Positions 52,995-64,000 of a stretch of 64,000 bases of DNA are shown here, one piece after another (position 1 is the stretch's first letter; each line of letters opens with the position of its first letter). This DNA is from Manduca sexta (lineage: Eukaryota > Arthropoda > Insecta > Lepidoptera > Sphingidae). A model generated the notes under the pieces. It saw nothing but the letters and a program-made list of their open reading frames with translations. It ran no database searches and was not told where the DNA came from. Both the position numbers and the translations under genes were made by a program. The stretch spans positions 11,918,466-11,982,465 of the forward strand of contig NC_051128.1 in the NCBI RefSeq assembly GCF_014839805.1, given 5' to 3'.

Positions 52995-55921
52995 ATGCCA
53001 GCAGTAGTGGAAAATGACGTCCTTATATACAAAGGTAGTAACTTCTTCCGACAAAGACTGCTTCTATCCACGTTAAGTGGCCGTGCTATCAAAATAGAGG
53101 AAATAAGGAGCACACATGATGACCCCGGATTGAGGGAGTATGAAGTGAACCTTATAAGGCTTCTGGATAAAGTGACCAACGGCACGAGGGTGGAGCTTAG
53201 CGAGACGGGCACATCCGTGTACTACCAGCCGGGAATCTTGATAGGCGGTCAAGTGAACCATAGTTGCTGTCCACAGAGAGGCATAGGTACGTGGAATTAT
53301 TGAAATTCTGTCTCCTTTATTTAAAAAAGTATATGATAAAGGTTTAAATTATGCTTAAATACAGAAAAAAAACAATATTATCAAAATAACCTTCTCAACT
53401 ATTATTTCCCATGTTTTCATAGATATTTATGCACTACTTATGTCTTATTAAATCTACAACAACGGAATGTTTTATAAATTCCAAATATATAAACATTATT
53501 AACGGTTAATTTTTCAGGTTATTATCTTGAAGTGTTACTTGCCCTTGGTCCGTTCTGCAAGGAGCCTCTCAATGCAGTGTTGCAAGGTGTCACTCACAGC
53601 GACTTGGATGTATCAGTGGACAAGATCAAATCTGCAGCACTTCCCATATTATTAAAGTTTATATTGGTTGATGATGGATTGGAACTTAAAGTTGTTAGAA
53701 GAGGTAAGTAACTTGTTGAATTTTCATACTCAGCATGAATAAATTTATTTTTAATAATCCATATTATACTTAATACTTATAACTGAATTACTTCTTGCAG
53801 TAGTGGAGTGATGTGGGTGAAACTTTATGAAATAAAACTAAAACAGTATTATAGTATATCAATATAAAAAACTCACTTGATGTCAATACATAATATAAAA
53901 ATAAAAAAAATCTGAATAATAGCCTTGTTTATTACTAAATGACGAGTTAAGTAAGATGCTTGTTCGATGATAAACTTGTAATTAGTTACATGTATTGGTT
54001 GAAAAAAAAACAGAAATTGAACCCTAAGGATAAACAATCTTTTTCTTTACTTAACTACAGGTGCTCCACCGCTTGGTGGGGGTGAAGTAGTGTTCAAATG
54101 CCCAGTCCGTCGCCACCTGAGGCCGTTGCAGTGGACTAAATGGGGGCTGGTGAAGAGAATAAGAGGAGTGGTGTATGCTCTCCGTGTATCACCCACAATG
54201 GCAAATAGAGTTGTTGAGTCTGCCAAAGGGGTAACTCAAATTTTTTTTTATTGCTTTTTCAATAGCTTTTCTTAGTTCAATATGGTAATATGAAATCAAT
54301 GGCCAAGCAACTGTCCCTATTGGTCCTGCTACCAACAGTAAAATATGCATCAAAATATCAAATAAGAACTTGCTTTACAATTATATTCTGCTGTCCTACT
54401 GCAAGGTCTATTATAAGATTGCATAAATATAATATTAATCAAAAATAGACAGCCCTTACGATTTTAATGGAAATTTTATGAATTACTGATCATTTAATTT
54501 TGACCTTTATAGCTGTTTTCCATAAATAACGAATACAAAAGAACATGCAATCATTACTCTGCTTAAATGAACAAAATAATTATAAATTTCTAACTAGAAC
54601 CTGTTTTACACTGTTTAAAAAATATGTATTGGTATGTTTTTCTTTACTATGATTTTTTTTGCAGGTGATGCTTAAGTTTCTGCCCGACGTGTACATAAAC
54701 ACGGACCAGTGCCGCGGCTCCAACGCCGGCAAAAGTCCTGGCTTCGGCATCAGCCTTGTTGCAGAGACAAATGACAAAACTTTTTACTGCGCTGAAGCTG
54801 TGAGTATATTTTAATCTCTATCTAGATTCTAGAGGATTATAGTATGCTTTTGCATGCAACATACAAAAACATATGTCTTTTTAATAGAAGAAAATCTTTA
54901 AAATAATAGCTTTGTGATGTAATGGTGCATTGCCTGTAAACAGAAATTAGTGATGCTACTGAAATAGTAAGTGAATAGTAAGTTGGCGCCGAAGAAAAGG
55001 GATGAGAGTTTATGATTTTTAATCAACACACATGCACTTTCAAGTTCTTATAAAGTACACCATTTACAAGTTAAAAAGCATTGTGGTTCGTCATCACTTA
55101 ATTATGGAATGCTACTGAATAGAAAAAGGTTGTGGATTAATTTTAGTAGTATTAAAGATATTATAAGCTGTTTTTTTTTCTTTAAAAAATTTATGAAATG
55201 TGAACTTAATTCGCGTAATACAGAAATCAGTAGACGGAGGTAAAGGCGAGATCACACTGCCTGAAGACCTGGGGCGCGAGTGTGCACAGCGGCTGCTAGA
55301 CGAGGTGTACCGTGGTGGCGCCGTTGACTCCGCCTTCCAGTGGTTGCTGGCGCTCTGGATGGCGCTCGGGCAGAAGGACGTCAGCGAATGCATTGTGAGA
55401 TGTGTTACTTTATTCTATTCCGCGTGGGCTAGGCGTGGCCTTTAATGTATATTTCAGAAAAAAATAGTATCTGCAAATGGTAATATGAGATCGAGACCTT
55501 TGGAAAAAATAGGAAAAATGGAAAATCTCATGGTGCCTGGATATGACCTGGAAGTCATTTAAAGAATTTCCATCTAATTTATTTATTTATTAAACACAAA
55601 AGAGGTTATAATGGATTTGCTCCTTAATGGGAATCTTGCTCACTTCAGTAAAAAGACTGTCTAGGTATATCAAACCAAGGAAAAAGATAGAGAGCAAATT
55701 TTAAAATGAACTCCCATTTATTCCAGATTGGTCCCCTCTCAGACTACACAATAACGTTCCTGCAGCATCTCAAGGAGTTTTTTGGGGTTATGTTTAAGCT
55801 AGAGGTCCAAAGACAGGAGGAGGACGAAGACTCCGATGACGAGCAGGTGCAAGCCGCGCAGAAAATCAAAATGACGTGCGTGGGCATAGGATATGTTAAC
55901 ATTAGTAAACGGACATTATAA
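52995..55921 (+). CDS. Rcl1: RNA 3'-terminal phosphate cyclase-like protein (Rcl1), 382 aa
   Basis: Rcl1 is a nucleolar protein of the small-subunit processome. It binds the Bms1 GTPase and is needed for early pre-rRNA cleavages giving 18S rRNA. Unlike RtcA it is not an active cyclase in known species. Exons: 52995-53286, 53518-53703, 54061-54230, 54665-54799, 55224-55394, 55727-55921. Phases agree (1149 nt). The N-terminus has GSNFFRQRLLLSTLSGR. The cyclase-family signature RGAPPLGGGEV lies at 159-169 across the exon 2/3 junction. RGSNAGKSPGFG is in exon 4. An acidic insert (QEEDEDSDDEQ) precedes the C-terminal MTCVGIGYVNISKRTL. The length is close to animal Rcl1 (about 370 aa). The ATG is the first in frame and sits in good context (caaaATG). 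Confidence 0.95.
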
Positions 55922-57953
55922 ACAAATCGTTTTTACCGATTTTCGTTGTATTAATTGCCTGAGAATATAAATAGCTGACCCGACACACGTTGTCCCGTCT
56001 TAACTATGAATTTGCAGCGCACATTCTGTCAATCGCTGACAGTTATTTCAAACAATTGACAGTTATATAAAATTAATATTTTCGTTAAATTTTTTAATTT
56101 TCCGCGCAATTTATTGAAATTTTTCTTTCATAAGAACCTTCTCCTGACAATAACAAACACAATAAAAAAAATAGTCAAATAGGTCCAGCCGTTCATGCGT
56201 GCTGGCGTGACCAAGGGAAATAGGGATTCATTTTTATATATAGGTATCTATATACCTATATATACAAATATATAATCTATATCAATACGGGTTGTATAAG
56301 AAATTAATTAGTAATTTTATACTAATAGAAAAGATTTATAAAAAAACGTAAAAAAATAATTATTATATAATGAGCATAACCGCAAGTTCGTAAAAGTACT
56401 AGTAGAAAATACCAGGGGACTCATAATAATTTACAATTATTACTTCTCTGAGGTCAACTTGTGTTGGGGGCATGCGAAATATTTAATTTGTGTCAAATAT
56501 TAATTCTGCTCTCAGTAAAGAATTGCGACTTGCGTTTTCGCAAGCGGTGATATGTCCGACCTGACTTTTTTTATCCTACTTTGGTAGTTAATTTTACTAA
56601 ATTTCAATTAGTACCACCTTTAAATTCGTACATACCTTCTCTAATATTGTTGGTAACATCAGTGTTAGCAATAAAAAAAGAAATGCTTTCGTAACAGTCT
56701 TGAGACTCAGGGTAAAGTTGATAATTATTTAATAGCCAGTTTATGGATGAAAGAAAATAGTTTCGTTGCCTATATATTTTGGAAAAAGGGATGAAACATG
56801 GATAAGAAATAAAAATTAAACTTTATATTTTACGTTTTATTTCTTAATAATAAAGTCACAATCCTTACGACTACGATAATATAATAGTTAAGGCACATTC
56901 CGTAATTGTCACATAATTTTGCTATAACGCCATTCCGCTAATTATATAAAAGATATTCTAAAGAGTATAAAATTGGCAGTGTTCGTACATTTTACATAAA
57001 AAAATATCATAGTAACAAAATATTTTGACTTAGAATAATTTTATTAGTTAAAAAATGTTATACTGGCGAGGTTGATTACAAACTTATCAATTATAAAAAA
57101 AAATAGATTTTATGCAAAAAAAAATCAAAAGCAACACAGAAAGCTGTCATAACAAACAAATTATTATTATGTATACACGTCACAAAGAGACAAATGAGTG
57201 AGCGAAAATTAAGTAATTACAAAGTACATAAATAATATTATACTTCGTAGCTTCATGTTTAAAAGGAATGAATAGCATAAAGAAAATAATATTGAATTAA
57301 ATGTACCAATTTAATATTTATATATTCACTGAGACATAACAGGAAGGGCCAGCTAATTGAATTGCTAAATTTAAGGAGATTAATAAAATGTAATCAACCA
57401 TTCAGTAACCACACTTTTAAGTACTTAAAATATTTTAAATATCTTTTTCAGTCAAACGATACAAGATATATATCACTTTTAATATTACAATATATTTGAT
57501 TGTTATTGCAATAAATACAGCATATTTATATATAATATTATAAATCGTATTCCTATAAAAATAGACTATAAGTATGTACTGAGATATAAAAATGATTTGG
57601 AAGTATAAAATCTCTAGGAATTTCGCATTTGGTTGCGCGTAAAAATCAAACTTGATGTAAGTATCACAAATCTAAAATTTAACGTGCAAACGATAAGTGA
57701 AATTATTTAATAAATTTTATAGTGATTTCGATTATTTATAAATCATTGGTACCTATATTTTGAAATATTTTTTATCGATTTTAACATCTTCATGAAGGTT
57801 CTTGAACATATGTCGAAAAACAGAGACGCATAAGATTTTTTTCTAATTAAAAGGATATTTCAAAATACGTTTCCTGATTTACTTAAACATATAAACCAGT
57901 GATACCAATGCATAAATTTTCCTATCTTTCAGTAGTTTTTACAACAGCACCTT
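55922..57953. other. AT-rich spacer between convergent Rcl1 and the chitin-binding gene
   Basis: It contains a LINE-like fragment at 55968-56250 and otherwise only AT-rich sequence. Both flanking genes end here. No clear AATAAA follows Rcl1 before the repeat. Confidence 0.55.
55968..56250 (+). repeat. LINE-like fragment, 'gctgacccgacacacgttgt' type
   Basis: It starts 'agctgacccgacacacgttg' and ends 'ggtccagccgttcatgcgtg...aatagggattcatttttata', a pair of motifs I recall from a common lepidopteran retroposon 3' region. It is a single copy in this window. Confidence 0.5.
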
Positions 57954-60900
57954 TTATACATCTTTCTCATCGCATCCTAGTCCGGCGGACCAGTTGCAAA
58001 TGCCTCCGACGGGATCGAAGCTGAGACCTTTGGGACAGATGTATTCCCACCCGATCAGGGAGCCGCTCTCCATGCGCGCGCAGGATATGAACTTCTTGCA
58101 CGATGTCGGGTGGGGGAAGTTACCTACATCGAGACATTCGATTGTATCTGAAAATAGATAATGGAATATTTCAATTAGAAACCAAAATATAAATCTATTA
58201 AGTGTGTACGATGTTAAATAAAACAGAAATAAAGAGCTACCTATAGTATATCAACAAAGAATTCCATATAAATCATTCGCTCATGACCTATAGAATATTG
58301 TTAAAGTTTGAAGTAAAGTGTGATAATCAGATTACATAGGATTTATGTGAAAGACTCGATCTTTGCTATAAAAAACCTCAGTCGTAAATTCTACGTTGAT
58401 AAAAATAACACCATTTCATCAAGGACCTTACCTTCATCATGGAGCACCACTTTGGTTCCCGCAACGTATTTCTCTACCAACTTCTCTTCACTATCGTCAT
58501 AGTAGTCATAATTAACTATAGGTTTGTAAGTCTTCACTGGCGGCCTGGTAACCTTCTTGATCGGTTTGGTGGTCTTCGGGGCCTCGGTGGTAGTGGTCGT
58601 GGTGGTGGGAGGAATGGTGCTGGAGATACGTCGCTGAATCTTCTTTCTGAAGATCTTGCGTTGCCGGGGCTGTGGCGTCGTCTTTGGTGATAAATATTGA
58701 TATTCGTCTGAAAGAATATATTTAAAAGTTTTAAAGATTAGTAACAGGCATCGTTTCGATAATTATTTCATCAGTTTGTGGTGCCTTTTACCGCACGTAT
58801 TATTCTAATACTGAAAAAACGACATGAAGTAACTTATAGGTAGGTAAAAAGAAAATTTGTCTATGTTTTATCATTAGGTAGAATTAGTTTGGTGGTACTG
58901 AGAAATAAAAAAATAAAATATACTGAATATAATAGTTGTCATACTCACCATCGTAAGTTTTGGTTACAGGCGATTCCAACAAGTATTCCCTCGTGAAATA
59001 CGAGGGCTCTTGACTGGACACTGAGTACCCTGCTGTGGAAAAGCTGGTCTCCTCAACAGGGTCGGTCAGGAACCTCTCCGTTGACGCTACATATCGAGGA
59101 GTTGAAGACCTGACTCTCTCAGACACTCCTGTGTAACCAGTATTGATGACGTTTGGCGATGAAAGTCTTTGCCTAGATCTTTTAGTTACAACTGTAGTAG
59201 TTGGATCAGGAGTAGTGAATGTCGAAGAAATTCTAGACCTGTATTCTGTAGGAGTATCGGCAAACGTGCCGCGAGTCGTCTCGAAGTACTCTTGAGTAAT
59301 TGTGTTGGATCTTTGCGTGCTAGTATATCTTGACCTTGGAACATTGATGTTAGATGTAGTTATTTCTGCAGAAACCGTCTCCGTAGGATTCGTAGGTAAA
59401 GTTGTTGGCCTCCTCCTGGTTGCTATCGTCCTCGGCACTTCAAAATCTGTTGAAGATTCACGAGTGTTAAAGTCGGTGGTGCCTGTCGAGTAAGTAAGTT
59501 CCCTGGAGTCCTTCGTTGTGAATGTATTCGTGGATCTTGGTGCGTCGTAAGTGGAAGTGATTGTAGGAGTTTCATATTCAGTTGTCAACGTTGAGTAATA
59601 TGGCCTTGGGTTTGTGGCGAAAGTATTTGTAGCAGTAGGACTAGCAGTATCAAAGAATGTAGATATCCTCGATGAGTCATATTCAGTTGTTACCGTCGAG
59701 AATCCCGTCGGCCGTGAATACCTCGTGGATTGACTAACTGTGGTTGTTTTTGGGACATCATAGGTTGAAGTTATTTCTGGAGTTTCAGGAATAGTTGACA
59801 GAGTCGAGTAACCTCGTTGACTAGTATCTATCGTGCGGTAGGTAAGTGGAGTTGTTGGGTCGGTGACCTCTAAGGTGGTCGGCGATAGCTTAGGGGTATC
59901 AAACTGTGTGCTAAACACTCCGCTAGTGGTCTGAGCGTAATCATTAGCCGCTGTATCTCTGTAAGTCTGTGTGCTTGGATATTTCTCGTAGATCGGTGTC
60001 TTTTCATCCGTGAACTCGTTGAGCTGCGGACTTGTGTATTTGTATGACTGCGTGGTTTTGGTCTTTGAAGGATCTATATCGTCGAAGTTTTGCGAGATTG
60101 GAACAGGTGCTGTCAGGAGTTGGTGTGTGGCAATAGCTAAGGCAGTTTCAGCGCTGATATCTGTGAGAAGTAGGCAGTGTTTATAAATTAGATTATAAGT
60201 GTGCAATTATATCAAAGTTTTAATATGAGTCACATACAAATACAGAATTTATGTACTAGAAAAACAAATTTAAATATAGAAAGTAATTAAGTAAGACCAT
60301 TCATTGAACTCCTGATTACATGCTTAGACATACTTGGTACGTTAAGTTCAGTTACCCGAAACGAAGATAAATAACAAAAGCAGACATTCCGTGAAGCAGT
60401 TTCATGTTCTTAGTGTCAAAGGTTAGGTGACAATTCTTAGTACAATCCCAGTAAGACTTTATGAACAAATTATGAATTAACTCTCCCTTTAAGCCGATTT
60501 TTTTTTTTTACATATAATGTGTTCTATTATCTTTTCTTTTCTCAAAATGCTTTACACTATTCCTTATACTTTCTTCCATCTACACTTATGTCACTCCAAT
60601 ATAAGGTCCGGGCAATACAATTTTTCAATTGCAGAATGGATTTAGCTTTATAAAACGGGCTTTTACTAAATCCCTGCAAATCTCTTACCCTCAATAGTCG
60701 TCTTAAACTCGGTGGTGGTCTCTTGCCGTGTCCTCGACTTGAGGATGTCGTCAAGTTGGTTCTGCTTGAAACTGGAACTGTACTTCTTGCTCTGCCTCTT
60801 GCTTTCTTCTTCGTTGGTGGCGGACGGGTTTTGGTCTTTGGACTCGTCCTTGAGGGTCACCAGCGGTCGTCTTTGGATCTTGTTTGATATCTTTGGTTCG

Positions 60901-61492
60901 CGAGGTTCGAGACTTGGGTCTTCGATGGCGTCTGTAATTTTAATTTGTTTATTTTGTTTTATTGGCCTTCTGGCGTAGTAATAGCGTATAATATGCGATG
61001 TGGAATAGGAAGCCCTAGATGAGGAGAGACTAATACTACTATTGGAGAGACAACAGAGTTTGGAGATCGTGCAAATAAGTGACTGGGTAACGTTGAAAGT
61101 TTTTTTTTAATACATCTATTAGTCATAAATATATTCTTAAGAGCATGATAATATATAAGCCTGCTATCGTGGATATAGAACTACTGTCTATGAGGTATTC
61201 TTAGTTCCATATCACTAAATAAAATATAATATATTTTTTTAATGATGAGTTCAAACAAAAATTTTCTTTCTCTTTTCTAATGCCCTACCTGTGTCTCCAA
61301 TATCTTGTAAGGACTCTTCGATTTCGACAGGATCGTCGGCGACAGTCGTGGGTTGTGGAGTAGTTGTGGTAGTGGTGGTGGTTGTGGTGGTGACGGTAGT
61401 GCTCGATGGTCGACGACGGGCAGCGATGCGGAATGGCTTACGAGTCGTTCCTGACGTCGACACGCTAGATGGCGTCAGAGGTGTTGTACTTC
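57954..61492 (-). CDS. Mucin-like protein with C-terminal chitin-binding domain (5' partial)
   Basis: Five exons in transcript order: 61289-61492, 60689-60931, 58949-60160, 58432-58707, 57954-58147. Every visible intron has phase 1 and all joins agree. The visible part is 708 residues. It begins with a Thr-rich stretch that includes 11 consecutive Thr. Next comes a charged Lys/Glu/Ser region, then a 404-residue Thr/Ser/Tyr-rich region with loose TTEY...P.ITSTYD.P repeats, likely O-glycosylated. Then follows a basic segment with a Thr run and YDYYDD. Last is one type-2 chitin-binding domain (peritrophin-A/CBM14) with six Cys spaced C-X11-C-X5-C-X14-C-X12-C-X7-C, ending CDEKDV. It should act outside the cell on chitin in cuticle or peritrophic matrix. 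The first exon with the signal peptide was not found and probably lies beyond 64000 or in an exon I missed. Confidence 0.9.
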
Positions 61493-62009
61493 CTATAACA
61501 ATAATAAGGTTTTAAAATACATTATCATAAACTACGTATTTTTAGCATATTGTTATTCAGATGAATATCTGTAAAAAATAATAATGTTAGTATCTATGCT
61601 TATATTCAGGTCAAAACTTGGTCATAATATAACGATACATATCAAGTAATTCGAAAGAAAAATATCCCGGAAAACTCTTGCACGCGGGCGAAGTCGCGAG
61701 CAAAAGCTCGTATATTTATAATTATTACATATATTGACAATTTGAACTTTTTTATTAGTAAGTTTTACTTCGTCTGTTTACTATCTTATCCTGTCATAGT
61801 TAATATGCGAGTTAAAAACAAGAAAAAGAGCCATCGTTCACAGTAAGAATAAAATATCCACTTCCTGGGTCTCTAGTGCTTCAAGTACCTACGCAATAAA
61901 CTCGTTTTAATAAAAGGCGTTGACTACGGCAGCCGGTCAGTACAGCCTTGGCATTGAGCTTGCCAGTAATATTTACATACAGATTTGTATTGTTTATTCA
62001 TGTCGAAGT

Positions 62010-62245
62010 ATTTCAAATTAACTCATGTATAGTCATTCCGTCGCCGTCGACCGTCTTGTAGGTCGTCTCGCTATTTGGCTAGAGGGCGTCTCATGCTATG
62101 TTCTCCAAGACTGAGAAGATGAGTCTTGAGCAGAAGAAGAAGCTTGAACAATGAGCTGTTTGGTAGCGACTGGATTAATAAAGCAGCAGACCGGGTTCTG
62201 TGGCCTACCTTGGGAGAGGCCTACGTCCATGTGGACTGCATCAGG
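62010..62245 (+). repeat. LINE 3' fragment with 'gatgatgatga' ending
   Basis: It reads 'ttgggagaggcctacgtcca', 'tgtggactgcatcaggctga' and 'tgatgatgat', a tail I recall as very common in moth and butterfly genomes. The ORFs across it are shadows of the dead element. Confidence 0.55.
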
Positions 62246-62454
62246 CTGATGATGATGATACAGTCAATAGGTCACGTGGCGATTTTTACGGTAATACACG
62301 TTACACTATAAAAAATCTAATATTATGTACTTTAGACATGTATGAAAGTCTAACAATGCCTAATAAATGCTCACTGGCTCAAAAAGGAGCGCAAAGAAAT
62401 CCATAAAAGACTTTTAATTTCTCCATTAACTTTATTAGCTGGTGATAGGATATA

Positions 62455-62650
62455 TTTTATATCCACTCGGATAGCGAAACCCGTAGACAAGCAGTTGAAA
62501 CCCGCCGTCATTGCTCACGTAAGTGTGTCGCGTTCCGGGATCAGCCTTTGTATATCGACAACCTAGAAGTAATCATATCTCTTCAGTCGACATTCTATTG
62601 GACCGCACTCCACTTACTATCAGGTGTAGGTCATCTTGCACGTATAAAAT
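62455..62650 (+). repeat. Repeat family R1, copy 5
   Basis: It matches 6488-6715 in order: 'ctcggatagcgaaacccg', 'gtgtgtcgcgttccgggatc', 'cagtcgacattctattgga' and 'cactccacttactatcaggt'. Confidence 0.55.
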
Positions 62651-62804
62651 AAAAGTCCTTTTCGGTAGGTAAAACTTTTTATCTTAGTCTCTACCGCTAC
62701 GCAGTAGTGTTCATAAAACATTGTATTACTTTTAAAAAGGAATTAAACACACGAATTCCTAAACTACATGATATATTTTAAAATCTGACGTAACCTCAAG
62801 CACA

Positions 62805-62945
62805 ATGCATAACAATGCAATGCTTATTTGCGTATTGTTACTGTTTATAGCGAGTTATTCTCGCAATAACGCAAGAGGATATGATTTAGAGGATCCATAC
62901 ACGCAGATAACATCGGTGCATTGTCGACGCGCATGGAGCGTGTAA
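62805..62945 (+). CDS. Short ORF with signal-peptide-like start, 46 aa
   Basis: The ATG at 62805 has an in-frame stop upstream and a usable context (gcacaATG). The first 24 residues look like a secretion signal: MHNNAMLICVLLLFIASYS, a hydrophobic core of about 13 residues. A polar tail follows with DLEDPY and a HCRR segment, then TAA. A GTGTAA at the stop could instead be a splice donor, making this the first exon of a secreted protein. No family is recognised and no neighbour explains it. It is too short to exclude chance. Confidence 0.3.
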   Translation: MHNNAMLICVLLLFIASYSRNNARGYDLEDPYTQITSVHCRRAWSV

Positions 62946-63699
62946 CGACCGTCCGGACCTAATGAAGTCGCCGTGTACAATGTATCATTAACGTATGTGC
63001 GTGTGTTATAAGTACATGTATAATGACCGTGACAGAGCAAAAAACTTAGCTGGTAAATTCGATCAGGCTGCAGCATGACGCTGGTTTCCTAAACTAATGG
63101 ACAAGACTCTACGTGTTCCTGAGAAATAGGGTTTTGATAGACAGACGGGCAACTATTTGATCCTATAAAGGTTCCTTTGAGTCATCTTAAAAATATATGT
63201 TCTTTATTAAGGTCGCCTTTTTGCGCTAGTAAGAACGTGTGGGTATGGTTTGCAAGGTTTTGGGTTTCATCAGGTTTCGCAGACGTGCTTGCTTAAACTA
63301 AGTCATATCGTCACAACACGCGTTAAAAGTGCACACCAATATCTGAAATGAAAGGATCAAGTATTTTTTTGTATGCTCATATAGAAAGCCATCTTGATGT
63401 TACAAACCCGCGCGGATCAAACACGTCAGGACCTGCCACAGCCGTGTCCAAACCTCATGCAAGTCAAAAAGTTTGCGAAAGCCCTACACATTAATATAAG
63501 TTGAAACGCGGAAACTACAATTGACAACATTGCGACAGTCGGGTGTCGACAGAGTAGAGCAATGTCATGTTGCACATATGCACCGTAATCGTTCAATTAG
63601 TCTAATTTTTATTGTCGATTTCACTGTATCGGTGTGCTAAAATGTTGCATTGTTATTGGAATATTTCATGTGAACTTTACGCATTTCTAACGCGATTAC

Positions 63700-63990
63700 T
63701 TATTAACCGACTTTAAAAAAGGAGAATCTGTTTTCGATCCGTATTTATGTATGTCCGCGATTTTCGCAAAGATTACCGAACCGATTTAGATGGGATCAAG
63801 CACTATTTTGATTGAAAAGACCTTGTCAGTGAAGTAGCTAGCCATTATGACACTCGATATATTTGAATCCGTTCAACGCCTCGTGTAAAAGCTTTGTAAT
63901 TAAAATTTCAGGTAGTGTTTTTAGCAAGCGACCTGTCTTTGTCACATTTACAATATAAAAAAAAACATAGAGTAGGCACCTATTCATATT
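63700..63990 (+). repeat. LINE-like fragment, 'accgactttaaaaaaggag' type
   Basis: It reads 'ttattaaccgactttaaaaa' and then 'gattaccgaaccgatttaga', a motif pair I recall from RTE-like repeats in Lepidoptera. It is a single copy here and may continue past the window edge. Confidence 0.45.
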
Positions 63991-64000
63991 TACAATTATC

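Larger units (their letters stand above)
61493..64000. other. Right-end region, repeats and no confirmed exon
   Basis: It should contain or precede the 5' exons of the chitin-binding gene, but none was recognised. It holds LINE-tail fragments (about 61680-61715, 62010-62245, 63700-63990), an R1 copy (62455-62650) and a short signal-peptide-like ORF (62805-62945). Confidence 0.5.

Noticed and set aside
59302..61515. Plus-strand Val/Leu-rich ORFs (59302-59493, 60712-60978, 61291-61515)
   Set aside because: They are antisense shadows of Thr/Ser-rich exons of the chitin-binding gene.
1..64000. CRISPR arrays, rRNA genes, bacterial operons
   Set aside because: None seen. The window is eukaryotic nuclear DNA with spliced genes.

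Overview
This is an AT-rich insect nuclear window, most likely from a moth or butterfly. Genes have short GC-rich exons with GT-AG introns. The spacers hold tRNA-derived SINEs, LINE 3' tails of a kind I recall from Lepidoptera (for example the 'gggagaggcctacgtcc...tgatgatgatga' tail near 62.2 kb), foldback and miniature DNA transposons, and one nearly intact Ty3/gypsy element. The order-level call rests on remembered repeat phrases and is an inference.

Layout. 1-17.5 kb is mostly intergenic DNA with transposon debris (LINE 3' end at 2.4-3.0 kb, a 383-bp TA-flanked MITE at 4.3 kb, several dispersed repeats) and one candidate two-exon small-protein gene on + (6300-11108). At 17.58-17.91 kb on - lies the 5' end of a secreted or membrane Ig-domain gene whose remaining exons were not found. 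From 21.26 to 47.63 kb on + is a complete 18-exon kinase suppressor of Ras (Ksr) gene, whose modelled protein is 888 aa. Its second intron carries a full-length antisense gypsy-type retrotransposon (28332-35456). One of that element's LTRs was later hit by a TTAA-flanked palindromic element. Other Ksr introns carry a SINE with perfect target duplications, a second copy of the MITE nested inside an older repeat, a 20-bp perfect hairpin and a 73-bp tandem repeat.

Downstream of Ksr, 47.8-50.9 kb is rich in TATCGATA/CGATA motifs. Next come two head-to-head RNA-processing genes: the exosome cap subunit Rrp40/EXOSC3 (-, single exon, 51824-52534) and the RNA 3'-cyclase-like protein Rcl1 (+, six exons, 52995-55921). 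Their start codons are 460 bp apart. The right end carries the last five exons of a large Thr/Ser-rich, mucin-like protein with one C-terminal type-2 chitin-binding domain (-, 57954-61492, 5' end not found), then more repeat debris and a short + ORF with a signal-peptide-like start (62805-62945).

How the genes relate. Ksr is the scaffold/pseudokinase of Ras-MAPK signalling. Here it keeps the C1 domain, an FxFP ERK-docking motif and the kinase-like domain with HKD and DFG. Rrp40 and Rcl1 both act in ribosomal RNA maturation and may share a promoter. The chitin-binding mucin belongs to cuticle or peritrophic matrix and has no evident link to the others. All exon joins below were made by hand from splice consensus and reading-frame phase, without transcript or database support.
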